Assembly (NCBI RefSeq): GCF_030532915.1 | Contig: NZ_JAUNKD010000002.1 | Span: 80,810-144,809, forward strand | Reading direction: 5' to 3' | From: Capnocytophaga sp. | Lineage (GTDB): Bacteria; Bacteroidota; Bacteroidia; Flavobacteriales; Flavobacteriaceae | Length of the DNA: 64,000 nucleotides | In this document: one piece after another, positions 1 to 8,880 of the stretch | Position numbering within the stretch: position 1 is the stretch's first letter | Layout: every line of letters starts with the position of its first letter | Translations under genes and position numbers: made by a program | Notes under the pieces: generated by a model | The model's database searches: none | Told to the model about the DNA's origin: nothing | The model's input: only the letters and a program-made list of their open reading frames with translations

Positions 1-336
1 ATTTTTGCTTCCTGAAAACACATAATCCGTTGAAATGTGAATGAGTTTTACTCCTTGTTGTTTACAAACTTTGGCAAGATTTGCTACCGCCATATGATTT
101 ACCAAATCGGCTGCCGTTACATTGTCTTCGGCTTTATCCACTTGTGTATAGGCTGCGCAATTAACAATTATATCCACTTGATTATCAACAACAAAACTCG
201 CTACTTTTTTCAGGTTTGTTATGTCTAAATCCGTAGTATCTGTAAAAAAATAAGTGTTTTTAACTGAATTGGTAACCAACTTTCGGATTTCGGAACCAAG
301 CTGACCGTTGGCTCCCGTTACTAATATGTTCAACAT
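1..336 (-). CDS. rfbD: dTDP-4-dehydrorhamnose reductase, N-terminal part
   Basis: This is the 5' end of a gene that runs off the left edge; 112 codons are visible, starting at the ATG at 336. The protein opens with the Rossmann nucleotide-binding motif VTGANGQLGSEI and continues with IIVNCAAYTQVDKAE and LIHISTDYVFSG, which are diagnostic of the RmlD/RfbD family of short-chain reductases. The family reduces dTDP-4-keto-rhamnose to dTDP-rhamnose with NAD(P)H in the cytoplasm, supplying rhamnose for surface polysaccharide. The catalytic YxxxK and the C-terminal substrate domain lie outside the window, so activity cannot be judged. The remaining rml genes would be expected to the left if they are clustered. 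Confidence 0.9.
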   Translation of the reverse strand, partial: MLNILVTGANGQLGSEIRKLVTNSVKNTYFFTDTTDLDITNLKKVASFVVDNQVDIIVNCAAYTQVDKAEDNVTAADLVNHMAVANLAKVCKQQGVKLIHISTDYVFSGSKN

Positions 337-373
337 TTTTTGTCTGTTTTTCGGTTGCAAAAATACAAAAAAG

Positions 374-940
374 TTAGTCTATTTTCATTTTCCAAAGCCC
401 ACGAAGTTCTCCCATTTTGTAATTTGTGGCTTTGTCATTCGGGTACTTTTGCGTAATGATTTGTTGCACTTCGGGTTGTATGTCAGTTTGTTTGTTACCG
501 TGGCACGCAAGGCAGGTGGGCATCGCAAGCGGAATGGCTTTGTAGTAAAAAACGGCGCCGTCAGCCTCCAAAATAAAATGTTTGGGCTGATTTTCAGTAA
601 GTAAATTAGTCATCTTTTCCCACGCCTGTTTATCGGTCTGTGATTGAATTTCATTTTTAGGATTGCGATTTTTATCGGACAAACGACTTATTGCAATTCC
701 TTCTTTTTCAAGTTTTTTTGTTAATGATATGGCATTTTCATTGCAAAAATGAACCGCTTGAACCACTCCGTTTTGCGCAATTTGCTCTGACACGTTTTTT
801 AATAATATTTTTTGAGTTTCAGAGGTGAGACTATCACCCAGCTTTAAATATTTTTCGTAATCGGCTGCTGATAATTTTTTAGGATGTTGCCGGCAGCTCC
901 AAAAAAGAAGGCTTGCCACAAAAAGAATTAATACTCTCAT
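374..940 (-). CDS. DUF3365 (Tll0287-like) haem-binding lipoprotein
   Basis: The 188-residue protein starts at the ATG at 940; a TTG two codons upstream is less likely. It has a lipoprotein signal (hydrophobic VLILFVASLLF followed by WSCR), so it is probably anchored in a membrane facing the periplasm. Near the C-terminus TCLACHG provides one c-type haem attachment motif (CxxCH), followed by a conserved tail (YPNDKATNY..GELRGLW) typical of DUF3365 domains. The family binds a single haem and is thought to sense redox state or small ligands, but the role here is unknown. The start lies two bases after the stop of the upstream gene (943-1929), so the two are probably co-transcribed. Confidence 0.8.
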   Translation of the reverse strand: MRVLILFVASLLFWSCRQHPKKLSAADYEKYLKLGDSLTSETQKILLKNVSEQIAQNGVVQAVHFCNENAISLTKKLEKEGIAISRLSDKNRNPKNEIQSQTDKQAWEKMTNLLTENQPKHFILEADGAVFYYKAIPLAMPTCLACHGNKQTDIQPEVQQIITQKYPNDKATNYKMGELRGLWKMKID

Positions 941-942
941 AA

Positions 943-1929
943 TCAATTATTTTTTGTTATTATATTTTTCGTTAAATCCGATGCGAATTTTTCCACATTT
1001 TTGAAAATTTCACTTCGGTTATTGGGATATTTTTCTTCAATAAGTTCCATTTTCGGAATTTCTGCCTTAAAAATTTGATTCATATAGTCCATTTTTGGCG
1101 GATACTCATAAAATAATTTTCCTTTGGGGAAGTTATTTTTGCGTTGCCAGTGTTCAAATTCCTGAAAAAAGCAATCGTGAACGGGCATTTTCACAGCCTC
1201 AAACAACTCATTATCAACAACTTTTACAAAACGATATAATCCGTGGATTTCTTGGGCAAAACACTTGTCTATTTTCTCCCGCGGATAGCCCAATTTTTGG
1301 TAAGCCGCACAAAGTTCTTGCAAACAATCTGAGATTTTTTGGGCATTTTTTTCCATAAGTGCCACGAAAAACAACAACACAAAACGCTCCCAAATGGTTA
1401 TTTTCTTTTGCAAAAATTTTTCGGTTTTTCGCAAGGCTTCGTCTTTCAAATGCGGTTCTTTGAAATAAAGTACTTTAAGCATATTCACCGCATTTTCAGT
1501 GTAATAACTCCCTTTTGAATGTGGCAAATCTTTCGGAAAAAGCCACTGAATCACCTCAAAATCATTACACGCAAAAGCCGAAAGTGCATCAAAAAAAGCG
1601 TTGCAATGGTCGGTGCCACTTGCCGTAATGGAAACATCTAAAAGTTCTTGTCGTGAAGTTTGAAACAGCACCTTGTTGAGCAATTCAAAATCCTGATTTT
1701 CAAAGGCAAGGTAAAAACCAAAATCCTTCGTGTAATTGAGCAGACTGATGTACAATTTTGTTTTAATCACCTCACTTTCATATTCTTGCAAATGCTCTGC
1801 AAAAGTTTCTTCGTTCCATTGCTGAAATTCGTCCCAAGTTTTTGGCGGATAGTAATAGCCCCATTTTTGAAAACTTTCTTCTCGTTTTTCGTGATATAAT
1901 TTGAGGAATTTCTTGATATTTTTGGTCAT
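943..1929 (-). CDS. Hypothetical protein, possibly Imm49-like
   Basis: The 328-residue soluble protein has no signal peptide and starts at the ATG at 1929. It is predominantly helical, rich in charged and aromatic residues, with a central segment (FFDALSAFACNDFEVIQWL) that resembles the middle of Immunity protein 49 family members, which protect against polymorphic or T6SS-type toxins. The resemblance is by eye only. No toxin gene adjoins it; its only close neighbour is the downstream DUF3365 lipoprotein gene. Other readings are a general helical-repeat protein of unknown function. Confidence 0.45.
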   Translation of the reverse strand: MTKNIKKFLKLYHEKREESFQKWGYYYPPKTWDEFQQWNEETFAEHLQEYESEVIKTKLYISLLNYTKDFGFYLAFENQDFELLNKVLFQTSRQELLDVSITASGTDHCNAFFDALSAFACNDFEVIQWLFPKDLPHSKGSYYTENAVNMLKVLYFKEPHLKDEALRKTEKFLQKKITIWERFVLLFFVALMEKNAQKISDCLQELCAAYQKLGYPREKIDKCFAQEIHGLYRFVKVVDNELFEAVKMPVHDCFFQEFEHWQRKNNFPKGKLFYEYPPKMDYMNQIFKAEIPKMELIEEKYPNNRSEIFKNVEKFASDLTKNIITKNN

Positions 1930-2030
1930 TTCACAACATAAATTAGAACCACAAATATAATCAAAATGAGGGTTCTCACAACAATTGAAACAAAAATCTG
2001 CATTAAATCGCTTCTTTTTTCAAAAAAATA

Positions 2031-2060
2031 TTGCTTATTAAATAAATATGCCTATCTTTG
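2031..2060 (+). promoter_or_regulatory. Promoter of the L31 gene
   Basis: TTG at 2031-2033 and TATCTTTG at 2053-2060 are separated by 19 bases, the canonical Bacteroidota -33/-7 pair. The L31 start codon is at 2100, leaving a leader of about 35 nucleotides. Confidence 0.75.
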
Positions 2061-2099
2061 CCCCTTGAAAAATTTAAGAAGATAAAAACATACATTGCA

Positions 2100-2351
2100 A
2101 TGAAAAAAGGAATACATCCAGAGTCTTACAGATTAGTAGCTTTTAAAGATATGTCAAATGAAGACATTTTCATCACAAAATCTACTGTTGATACAAAAGA
2201 AACAGTTGTTGTAGAAGGTGTTGAGTATCCGTTAGTAAAGTTGGAGATTTCAAGAACTTCACACCCTTACTACACCGGAAAATCAAAACTTATTGATACT
2301 GCCGGACGTATCGACAAGTTCAAAAGCAAATACGCTAAATTCAACAAGTAA
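2100..2351 (+). CDS. rpmE2: 50S ribosomal protein L31 type B
   Basis: The 83-residue protein begins MKKGIHPESYRLVAFKD, the signature opening of L31. It lacks the zinc-binding cysteine ribbon of the C+ form and carries the extended middle section of type B, so it is the zinc-independent paralogue. L31 bridges the large and small ribosomal subunits. An in-frame start 14 codons upstream is possible in principle, but it falls at the promoter -7 element and the family begins at MKKGIHP. A promoter upstream and a hairpin terminator downstream show that it is monocistronic. In many bacteria type B L31 is induced by zinc limitation; no Zur site is evident here. Confidence 0.95.
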   Translation: MKKGIHPESYRLVAFKDMSNEDIFITKSTVDTKETVVVEGVEYPLVKLEISRTSHPYYTGKSKLIDTAGRIDKFKSKYAKFNK

Positions 2352-2372
2352 TAATTTTTTGAAGCCAAGAAG

Positions 2373-2397
2373 AACTCCCTTATTGTGGGAGTTTTTC
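2373..2397 (+). terminator. Rho-independent terminator after L31
   Basis: The stem AACTCCC/GGGAGTT (2373-2379 with 2387-2393) closes a 7-base loop and is followed by a run of T residues. Confidence 0.8.
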
Positions 2398-2427
2398 GTT
2401 TTTGCTACCTTATTATTGTTTTGCTTT

Positions 2428-2883
2428 TTATTTCCCAACAGCTGAAAAACAGGGTAATTCTTTCAAAAAAATATATTTCCCGTTGGCGTAATCAATTTGG
2501 CAGAAAAAATGTTGCAAACCGTTGGTAACCATCAATAATTCTGATTTTAAAGCCAAATTATAGCGGGCAATTTGGTCGAAAACGCTTTGGGTGATACTTA
2601 CACTCGGGGCTTTGCATTCAACAACAAGTGAAACTTCACCTGATGACGAAAATACAACAATATCATACCGTTTGGAAAGCCCATTGACGGTCAATTCCTT
2701 TTCTACATTTATCAGCGATTTCGGATATCCTTTCTCTTCCATTAAAAAACGAACAACGTGCTGACGAACCCATTCTTCGGGTTGCAAAACGATGAATTTT
2801 TTTCGGATTTCATCAAATATAAGCAGTTTATCAGCTGTTTTTTTTATCCGAAAAGGATACGACTTAAAGTTTAATTTTTCCAT
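2428..2883 (-). CDS. HsdR N-terminal-type nuclease-fold protein
   Basis: The 151-residue protein starts at MEKLNFKSYPF (ATG at 2883). It matches the stand-alone 'type I restriction enzyme R protein N-terminal domain' family common in Bacteroidota. The PD-(D/E)XK-like core is visible as YDIVVFSSSGEVSLVVECKAP: an Asp on one strand and E-x-K on the next. Upstream, LQPEEWVRQHVVRFLMEEKGYP is the usual helical lead-in. No helicase, methylase or specificity subunit is nearby, so it is not a type I restriction system; the family's function is not established. Confidence 0.75.
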   Translation of the reverse strand: MEKLNFKSYPFRIKKTADKLLIFDEIRKKFIVLQPEEWVRQHVVRFLMEEKGYPKSLINVEKELTVNGLSKRYDIVVFSSSGEVSLVVECKAPSVSITQSVFDQIARYNLALKSELLMVTNGLQHFFCQIDYANGKYIFLKELPCFSAVGK

Positions 2884-2898
2884 AAAAACATTTGTAAA

Positions 2899-2929
2899 AC
2901 AAAAAAAACACGACAATTTTTGCCGTGTT
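2899..2929 (-). terminator. Terminator of the 2968-4071 lipoprotein gene
   Basis: Reading leftwards, AACACGGC/GACGTGTT arms (2922-2929 with 2907-2914, one mismatch) close an AATTTTT-type loop and are followed by a T run on the minus strand (A run at 2899-2908). Confidence 0.6.
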
Positions 2930-2967
2930 CTTTGGTTAATTTTTTAACCATATTTGTATAACTATTA

Positions 2968-4071
2968 TTAATTCAAACCGAAAATAGTTCTGAAAACGTG
3001 TTTTACTTTGTTTGAAAAATACGAGAAATAGTTAGCCGCTTTTGACGAAGTTCCGTCAGTGAGTACCAAATCAGGGTCGTATTTTCCGTTGCCGTCTTCG
3101 TTGTAAATCAAGTCAGCAACTTTTTTGTTATTGCTCAACACCTCAACTTTTACAAACGTATTTAGTTCTTGGGCAGTATATTTTTCCTTGTTGAGATTTT
3201 TAAGTCCTTCGACGTCAGCAGTTGCTTTGATGGTTAAATCCTCAAATTTCACATTGAAAGTAGCGTCTTTAAAGTTAGCAAAGGCGATATCTTTAAAGTT
3301 TACTTTATCGGGTGATATAGCGCTGTTGTTTGTCAAGTTGATAACCCCATCAACTGTGGTTGTACAACCATCGGGTGCGCTGGTAACCGATGAAAAATCA
3401 TACGCATTTCCGTTCTTTTTCAGTGAAATTTTTGTAGTGAAAGGCGCTCCGTAAACTACAATATTTGCATCTGTAACAAACGTAGGGATAAATCCGTAAT
3501 TAATCCCTTGAATATCAACCTCCATTACTTTTTTACCTTCAACAGTAGCGGTAAATTTACCTTTGGTAGGCAAGTTTATTTTCCCGATAATAACACCTGC
3601 ATAGTCTTCAATCACAATGGTTGAATTGTTAGTTGTGGCTGTGTTATTTTTTGGAAAATGCAAGGTAACATTCGTATTTTCAGCGGTTTTGTCCCAAGAT
3701 TGGGTAGCGCTGTTCCAAGTGTAAGTGCCTTTTACGTTTTCATAAACAAATCCACGTCGGGCATATTGTCTTTGAAACTTTTGGCTCAAATAGGTGTACC
3801 AAGTTTTACCTTGGGTAGTTGCCGAAGACAAAAAGAAATTATCATAGAAAAAATCAGAAAAACCGGTAGGTTTTAGTTTTTTCAAGCACTCATAAAAATT
3901 GGCGATAGTTCCTTCAATTGATTGTTGTTCAGCGCTTCGTGCTGACGTAATTGTTGTTAATGAGGTGGTTTGCTCTTGTTCACTTGCATTGTCATTCTTT
4001 GAGCAACCAACAAAAAAGATCGCACTCACAAGGGCAATCATCGTGCTTTTAGTCATACTAACTCTCTTCAT
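2968..4071 (-). CDS. Secreted lipoprotein of unknown function
   Basis: The 367-residue protein is best started at the ATG at 4071 (MKRVSMTKSTM); a longer reading frame adds an unlikely leader. A signal sequence ends in FFVGCSKND, a lipobox whose Cys would be lipidated. The mature part is Thr/Asn/Lys-rich and looks like beta-structure (alternating hydrophobics, e.g. KGKFTATVEGKKVMEVDIQGINYG). I do not recognise a named family, though such lipoproteins are common in Flavobacteriaceae and may be exposed at the cell surface. It is flanked by its own terminator. Confidence 0.7.
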   Translation of the reverse strand: MKRVSMTKSTMIALVSAIFFVGCSKNDNASEQEQTTSLTTITSARSAEQQSIEGTIANFYECLKKLKPTGFSDFFYDNFFLSSATTQGKTWYTYLSQKFQRQYARRGFVYENVKGTYTWNSATQSWDKTAENTNVTLHFPKNNTATTNNSTIVIEDYAGVIIGKINLPTKGKFTATVEGKKVMEVDIQGINYGFIPTFVTDANIVVYGAPFTTKISLKKNGNAYDFSSVTSAPDGCTTTVDGVINLTNNSAISPDKVNFKDIAFANFKDATFNVKFEDLTIKATADVEGLKNLNKEKYTAQELNTFVKVEVLSNNKKVADLIYNEDGNGKYDPDLVLTDGTSSKAANYFSYFSNKVKHVFRTIFGLN

Positions 4072-4194
4072 AATATATAATAAGGTGTATATTTTTTGCA
4101 AAAATATAACTTTTTTCAATTATACAAAACAATTGAATGATAAAAAAGAATGCCCACCGAACATAACAGTATTTTTTGATACGCACAAAGCTGT

Positions 4195-5127
4195 TTATGA
4201 GTCACCTATCCGATAGTTTTCATCTTCACCTTCCAGAATTTGTAAATAACTTTTATAGCGCGACCAAGCAATTTGGTCATTCTCCAGCGCTTCTTTAACA
4301 GCGCATTGGGGCTCTTCCAAATGCAAACAGTTATTAAACTTACAATCAGCCTTTAAGGCAAAAATTTCTGGAAAATAGTCACCCAATTCTTCCTTGTCCA
4401 TTTCAACAACGCCAAAGCCTTTGATACCGGGTGTATCAATGATTCTTGCATCAAATTCAAGGTCAAACATTTCGGCAAACGTGGTGGTGTGTTGTCCCTG
4501 CTGATGCTGCTGTGAAATCTCGGCTGTTTTTAAATTCAAGTTAGGCGATAAAACGTTGATTAGCGTACTTTTACCAACACCTGAATGTCCCGAAATCACG
4601 CAAGTCTTACCCCGCATCAACTCTTTTACTTTTTCAATATTTTTCTGCGTAACAGCCGATATACCAATACATTCGTAGCCTATTTTTCGATACAAAGCTG
4701 CCAAATATTTCACTTCAAGAAGCTCCTCGTCTGAATACGCGTCTATTTTATTGAATAACAGCACAACAGGAATACGATACGCCTCGGCGGTAACCAAAAA
4801 TCGGTCAATAAACGCAGTAAACGTAGGCGGATTATTGAGGGTTATAACCAAAAGAGCCAAATCAATGTTCGAAGCAATGATGTGCGTTTGTTTTGACAGA
4901 TTGACCGACCTGCGGATAATGTAATTTTTACGCGGATGAATCTCTTGCACAATGCCGTTGCCCTCGGTGTCAAGCTCAAAAGTTACCACATCACCCACAG
5001 CCACCGGATTGGTGTTTTTAATGCCCTTAATGCGGAATTTCCCCTTGATTCGGCATTGGTAAAACTCCCCTTCACGGGATTTCACCGTGTACCAACTGCC
5101 CGTGGATTTATACACGATTCCTGTCAT
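4195..5127 (-). CDS. rsgA: Ribosome small-subunit biogenesis GTPase RsgA
   Basis: The 310-residue protein starts at the ATG at 5127 (MTGIVYKSTGSWY); the frame extends only to a TTG upstream. An N-terminal OB-fold is followed by a circularly permuted GTPase: G4 (LLFNKIDAYS) precedes G1 (GHSGVGKSTLINVL) and G3 (DTPGIKGFG), the hallmark of the family. The C-terminal zinc site appears in CKFNNCLHLEEPQC. RsgA acts late in 30S maturation, with GTPase activity stimulated by the ribosome. It lies 27 bases downstream of the GH3 gene and may be co-transcribed with it. Confidence 0.96.
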   Translation of the reverse strand: MTGIVYKSTGSWYTVKSREGEFYQCRIKGKFRIKGIKNTNPVAVGDVVTFELDTEGNGIVQEIHPRKNYIIRRSVNLSKQTHIIASNIDLALLVITLNNPPTFTAFIDRFLVTAEAYRIPVVLLFNKIDAYSDEELLEVKYLAALYRKIGYECIGISAVTQKNIEKVKELMRGKTCVISGHSGVGKSTLINVLSPNLNLKTAEISQQHQQGQHTTTFAEMFDLEFDARIIDTPGIKGFGVVEMDKEELGDYFPEIFALKADCKFNNCLHLEEPQCAVKEALENDQIAWSRYKSYLQILEGEDENYRIGDS

Positions 5128-5154
5128 TGTTGCGTTTTTCAAAAGTATGTTATT

Positions 5155-6666
5155 TTACTGAATTTTAAGAAGTTCTTCAATATATTCTCGGCTGTTTGAA
5201 AGTCGCGGAACTTTGTTTTGCCCGCCCAGTTTTCCCTTTTCTTTCAGCCAATCGTGAAACAGATTATGTCGTGCCACGTGAATTTTAGGCATATTGAGCG
5301 TCATATTATTGTAGCGTTTCGCTTCGTAATCCGAATTTAATTTTTGAAGTTCCGCATCTAAAATTTCAGTGAATTTTTCAATGCTTTGAGGCGGTTTGCT
5401 AAATTCGATAATCCATTCGTGTCCGCCTTTGAGCTTGTCTTGCATAAAAATAGGAGCAACCGTATAGTCAATCAGTTCACTATGTGTCAATTGACAGGCT
5501 TTTTCAAGTGCTTTTTCGGTATTCTCAATAATGAGTTCTTCCCCGAACACATTGATAAAATGCTTGGTGCGACCCGTAATTTTAATACGATAAGGCGAAG
5601 TGGACGTAAACCGAACCGTATCGCCTATCAAATAACGCCAAAGCCCTGAGTTAGTGGAAATAACCATTGCGTAATTCTTCCCGGGCTCCACTTCCCAAAG
5701 CGGAATAACCTTCTCTCGATTCGTGCCGAAAGTATCCATCGGGATGAATTCATAAAAAATGCCGTAATCCAGCATCAACAACAGCTCATCGGAATTATTT
5801 CGGTCTTGAATGGCAAAAAAACCTTCGGAGGCATTGTAAATTTCGTAATAGCGGAAGGCGCCTGACGGGATTAACTGCTTGTACTGCTCGCGGTACGGCA
5901 CAAAACTCACCCCGCCGTGAAAGTAAACCTCCAAGTTTTTCCAAAGTTCCAACAAGTTTTCTTTGCCCACATCTTCCAGCACCCGATTCAGCAGCACTAA
6001 CATCCACGACGGAACGCCTGCCATACTGGTAACGTTTTCGTTTTTAGCTTCTTTAATGATGGCCTGAAGTTTCGTTTCCCATTCGCTCATCAATGACACT
6101 TTGTTGCTGGGTGTGCAACTAAATTCTGCCCAAAACGGAAGATTTTCAATCAAAATAGCCGATAAATCACCAAAGTAAGTGCCGTTTTCTTCATATAATT
6201 CTTTACTACCACCAAGCCGCAAACTCTTTCCTTTAAAAAGGTTTGAATTTTCATTGTTATTCAAATACAAACAAAGCATATCTTTGCCCGATTTGTAATG
6301 ACAATGCTGCAAAGCCTCTTCACTTACCGGAATAAACTTGCTCTTGGCATTGGTTGTACCACTACTTTTGGCAAACCACTTGATGGGCGTGTTCCAAAAG
6401 ATGTTGCGTTGCCCTTTGCGTGCTTGCTCAATAAAAGGCTCAAAGGCTTCGTAGGTAACAACGGGCGTATTTTTAACAAATTGCTCATAGTTTTTTACCG
6501 TTGAAAACCCGTAACTTTCACCGATTCGGGTACTTTTGGCTGCGTTTAACAACTCGGACAACACACGCTCTTGCGTTTGATGCGGATTACTTGTAAACTG
6601 CTCAATTTGAGCTATTCGCCGTTTTAAAAACCAAGAAGTTATTGAATTGAATAGTGCTAATGGCAT
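5155..6666 (-). CDS. GH3 auxin-responsive promoter family protein
   Basis: The 503-residue protein starts at the ATG at 6666 (MPLALFNSITSWFLKRRIAQIE), matching the usual start of bacterial GH3 proteins; 34 further codons upstream are probably not used. The fold is that of acyl-adenylating enzymes. AKSSGTTNAKSKFIPVS is the P-loop-like ATP motif, YYEIYNASEGFFAIQ the second adenylate motif, and YLIGDTVRF..ITGRTKHFINVFGEEL the hinge region. Plant members conjugate amino acids to hormones; the bacterial substrate is unknown. The upstream gap of 93 bases is divergent with the DUF2797 gene. Confidence 0.9.
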   Translation of the reverse strand: MPLALFNSITSWFLKRRIAQIEQFTSNPHQTQERVLSELLNAAKSTRIGESYGFSTVKNYEQFVKNTPVVTYEAFEPFIEQARKGQRNIFWNTPIKWFAKSSGTTNAKSKFIPVSEEALQHCHYKSGKDMLCLYLNNNENSNLFKGKSLRLGGSKELYEENGTYFGDLSAILIENLPFWAEFSCTPSNKVSLMSEWETKLQAIIKEAKNENVTSMAGVPSWMLVLLNRVLEDVGKENLLELWKNLEVYFHGGVSFVPYREQYKQLIPSGAFRYYEIYNASEGFFAIQDRNNSDELLLMLDYGIFYEFIPMDTFGTNREKVIPLWEVEPGKNYAMVISTNSGLWRYLIGDTVRFTSTSPYRIKITGRTKHFINVFGEELIIENTEKALEKACQLTHSELIDYTVAPIFMQDKLKGGHEWIIEFSKPPQSIEKFTEILDAELQKLNSDYEAKRYNNMTLNMPKIHVARHNLFHDWLKEKGKLGGQNKVPRLSNSREYIEELLKIQ

Positions 6667-6759
6667 TTTTTTACTACTTTTGAAAAATTTTTGGTGCGGT
6701 CGTGTTAACTGATGAGCGACCCTAATTAAAATCGGGTAAAGATAATAAAAAAAATAAAT

Positions 6760-7554
6760 ATGTTTCAAGGAGTACTACAAAAAATGATTACCGAAATGGC
6801 AACGCCCGTGCAGTATTATATGCAATTGCAAGACGATTTTCTTTCAGTTAATCAATTGATTGGTAAAAAATTACGAATAGAATTCTCACACTTTCAATGT
6901 TTGAATTGCGGGGGCAGTCAGCCGATTTTCCGACAAGGATTTTGCAAAAAATGTTTCTTTGAAGTGCCGCAAGCCGCCGATTGGGTAATGAATCCGGAGC
7001 TGAGCAAAGCCCATTTAAACATTGAACACCGCGATTTGGCATACGAAAAGCAAATGCAACTGCAACCGCACTGCGTGTATCTGGCAAATTCAAGCTCCGT
7101 GAAAGTGGGCGTAACCCGCGCCTCGCAGATTCCCACCCGATGGATTGACCAAGGGGCGCACGAAGCCCTTATCATCGCGCAAATGCCCAACCGCTACTTG
7201 GCCGGCATTACCGAAGTGGCGCTCAAACAACATATTTCCGACAAAACCAACTGGCGCAAAATGCTCACCAACACCATCGACCAAACCGACTTGATTCAGA
7301 TAAAAAACCAACTCTTCCCCTTGATGCCCTCCGAAACGAAGGAATTCTTTGCGGAACAAACACAACCCTTCCACATCCAATTTCCGGTAGAAAAATACCC
7401 CACCGCCGTAAAATCCTTAAATTTGCTCAACACCCCAACCTACGAGGGCACACTCAGCGGCATTAAAGGGCAATACCTTATCTTTGAGGACAATACCGTT
7501 TTCAATGTTCGTTCCAATGAAGGGCAAGTGGTGCGATTAGCCATCACGAATTAA
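6760..7554 (+). CDS. DUF2797 domain protein
   Basis: The 264-residue protein starts at the ATG at 6760. A four-cysteine zinc-ribbon (CLNCGG...CKKC at about residues 47-67) is followed by VYLANSSSVKVGVTRASQIPTRWIDQGA, a segment reminiscent of GIY-YIG/T5orf172 nuclease-like cores and typical of DUF2797. The function of the family is unknown; a nucleic-acid role is an inference from the zinc ribbon and the GIY-YIG-like core. Its stop at 7554 overlaps a coding-like fragment in another frame (7521-7706). Confidence 0.85.
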   Translation: MFQGVLQKMITEMATPVQYYMQLQDDFLSVNQLIGKKLRIEFSHFQCLNCGGSQPIFRQGFCKKCFFEVPQAADWVMNPELSKAHLNIEHRDLAYEKQMQLQPHCVYLANSSSVKVGVTRASQIPTRWIDQGAHEALIIAQMPNRYLAGITEVALKQHISDKTNWRKMLTNTIDQTDLIQIKNQLFPLMPSETKEFFAEQTQPFHIQFPVEKYPTAVKSLNLLNTPTYEGTLSGIKGQYLIFEDNTVFNVRSNEGQVVRLAITN

Positions 7555-7706
7555 TCCGCCAAAAAGCAAAACAACCTTTTCGCCTTGACGAAGAAGCCCA
7601 TCGGCAGACTTGGCAGGTGCTTCTTCCCGACGAAAAACGAATTGTTTTTCAGCCCGATAAAATTAATCCGCAAAAAAAGCCTTTTTTTATTGGTCATTCC
7701 AATTAA
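7521..7706 (+). pseudogene. Coding-like open fragment without a start codon
   Basis: A 61-codon open frame, different from that of DUF2797, runs from just after a TGA at 7518 to the TAA at 7704. It contains protein-like sequence (SHHELIRQKAKQPFRLDEEA and TWQVLLPDEKRIVFQ) but no ATG, GTG or TTG start. Composition and codon use look genuinely coding, so it is probably the C-terminal remnant of a deleted gene, or the product of a shifted start. The -33 element of the mdh promoter lies inside its 3' end. Confidence 0.45.
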
Positions 7707-7720
7707 AAATAATACCTTTG
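7690..7720 (+). promoter_or_regulatory. Promoter of mdh
   Basis: TTG at 7690-7692 and TACCTTTG at 7713-7720 are 20 bases apart, fitting the Bacteroidota consensus. The mdh ATG follows at 7781. Confidence 0.7.
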
Positions 7721-7780
7721 GGGCTCAAATTAACAATTGTCGTTACAAACAAATAAAATAATAACAAATAACAGAAAGAT

Positions 7781-8713
7781 ATGAAAGTAACAGTAGTAGG
7801 TGCCGGAGCCGTTGGGGCAAGTTGCGCCGAGTACATTGCAATTAAAAATTTTGCATCAGAAGTAGTTTTAGTAGACATCAAAGAAGGTTTTGCCGAAGGT
7901 AAAGCAATGGACTTGATGCAAACAGCTCCGCTTAACGGATTCGATACCAAAATCGTGGGCGCTACCAATGATTATGCAAAAACAGCAGGAAGCGACGTTG
8001 CCGTGATTACTTCCGGCATTCCACGCAAACCCGGAATGACCCGCGAGGAGCTTATCGGAACCAACGCCAACATCGTGAAATCGGTAGTGGAGCAACTCGT
8101 TAAACATTCACCTAACGTGATTGTAATCGTGGTGAGCAACCCGATGGACACGATGACCTATTTGGTGCACAAAGCCACGAATCTGCCCAAAAACCGCATC
8201 ATCGGAATGGGAGGAGCCCTTGACAGCGCCCGCTTCAAGTACCGCTTGGCAGAAGCCTTGGATTGCCCGCTTTCTGACGTTGACGGAATGGTAATCGCCG
8301 CGCATAGCGACACCGGAATGTTACCGCTTACGCGTTTAGCCACCCGCAACGGCGTGCCAGTTTCTGAGTTTTTATGCGAAGACAAGCTCGCTCACGTATC
8401 GCAAGAAACCAAAGTAGGCGGCGCTACCCTGACCAAACTACTCGGAACATCGGCTTGGTATGCACCCGGAGCTGCCGTATCGGCATTGGTTCAAGCCATT
8501 GCGTGCGACCAAAAGAAAATGTTCCCTTGCTCGGTAGTTTTAGAAGGCGAGTACGGACAAACCGACATCTGCTTGGGAGTTCCCGTAATCATTGGCAAAA
8601 ACGGTGTAGAAAAAATCGTGGAAATCAAATTAAACGACGCCGAAAAAGCCAAATTCAACGAAAGTGCCGCTGCCGTTAAAGAGGTTAATAAAGATTTAAG
8701 CAGCGTGCTATAA
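7781..8713 (+). CDS. mdh: Malate dehydrogenase
   Basis: The 310-residue enzyme oxidises malate to oxaloacetate with NAD+ in the TCA cycle. The N-terminal dinucleotide-binding motif is VTVVGAGAVGASCAEYIA, the adenine-ribose acidic residue lies in VVLVDIKEG, and the substrate loop GIPRKPGMTREEL has the Arg pair of malate (not lactate) dehydrogenases. The catalytic His is in AAHSDTGMLPLTR. Length and sequence are those of the lactate-dehydrogenase-like MDH type. It has its own promoter and a strong terminator, so it is monocistronic. Confidence 0.96.
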   Translation: MKVTVVGAGAVGASCAEYIAIKNFASEVVLVDIKEGFAEGKAMDLMQTAPLNGFDTKIVGATNDYAKTAGSDVAVITSGIPRKPGMTREELIGTNANIVKSVVEQLVKHSPNVIVIVVSNPMDTMTYLVHKATNLPKNRIIGMGGALDSARFKYRLAEALDCPLSDVDGMVIAAHSDTGMLPLTRLATRNGVPVSEFLCEDKLAHVSQETKVGGATLTKLLGTSAWYAPGAAVSALVQAIACDQKKMFPCSVVLEGEYGQTDICLGVPVIIGKNGVEKIVEIKLNDAEKAKFNESAAAVKEVNKDLSSVL

Positions 8714-8765
8714 AAAATCAGTACTTTCTATAAAAAGTATTTGAGATTTTAATTATGTTGTTATA

Positions 8766-8807
8766 AGAAACAGTGCAAATCATCGTGTTTGCGCTGTTTC
8801 TTTTTTA
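8766..8807 (+). terminator. Terminator after mdh
   Basis: Arms AGAAACAGTGCAAA (8766-8779) and TTTGCGCTGTTTCT (8788-8801) pair with one G-T wobble around an 8-base loop and are followed by six T residues. Confidence 0.85.
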
Positions 8808-8880
8808 AGACTAATCCCCTACCCGCTTTAAACAAAGAATTAAGAGGGCAATTTTTCTCCCAATAATCATCAAACAACAC

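Noticed and set aside
2968..4119. Longer start of the lipoprotein gene
   Set aside because: The longer frame adds 16 residues before a complete signal peptide beginning at 4071.
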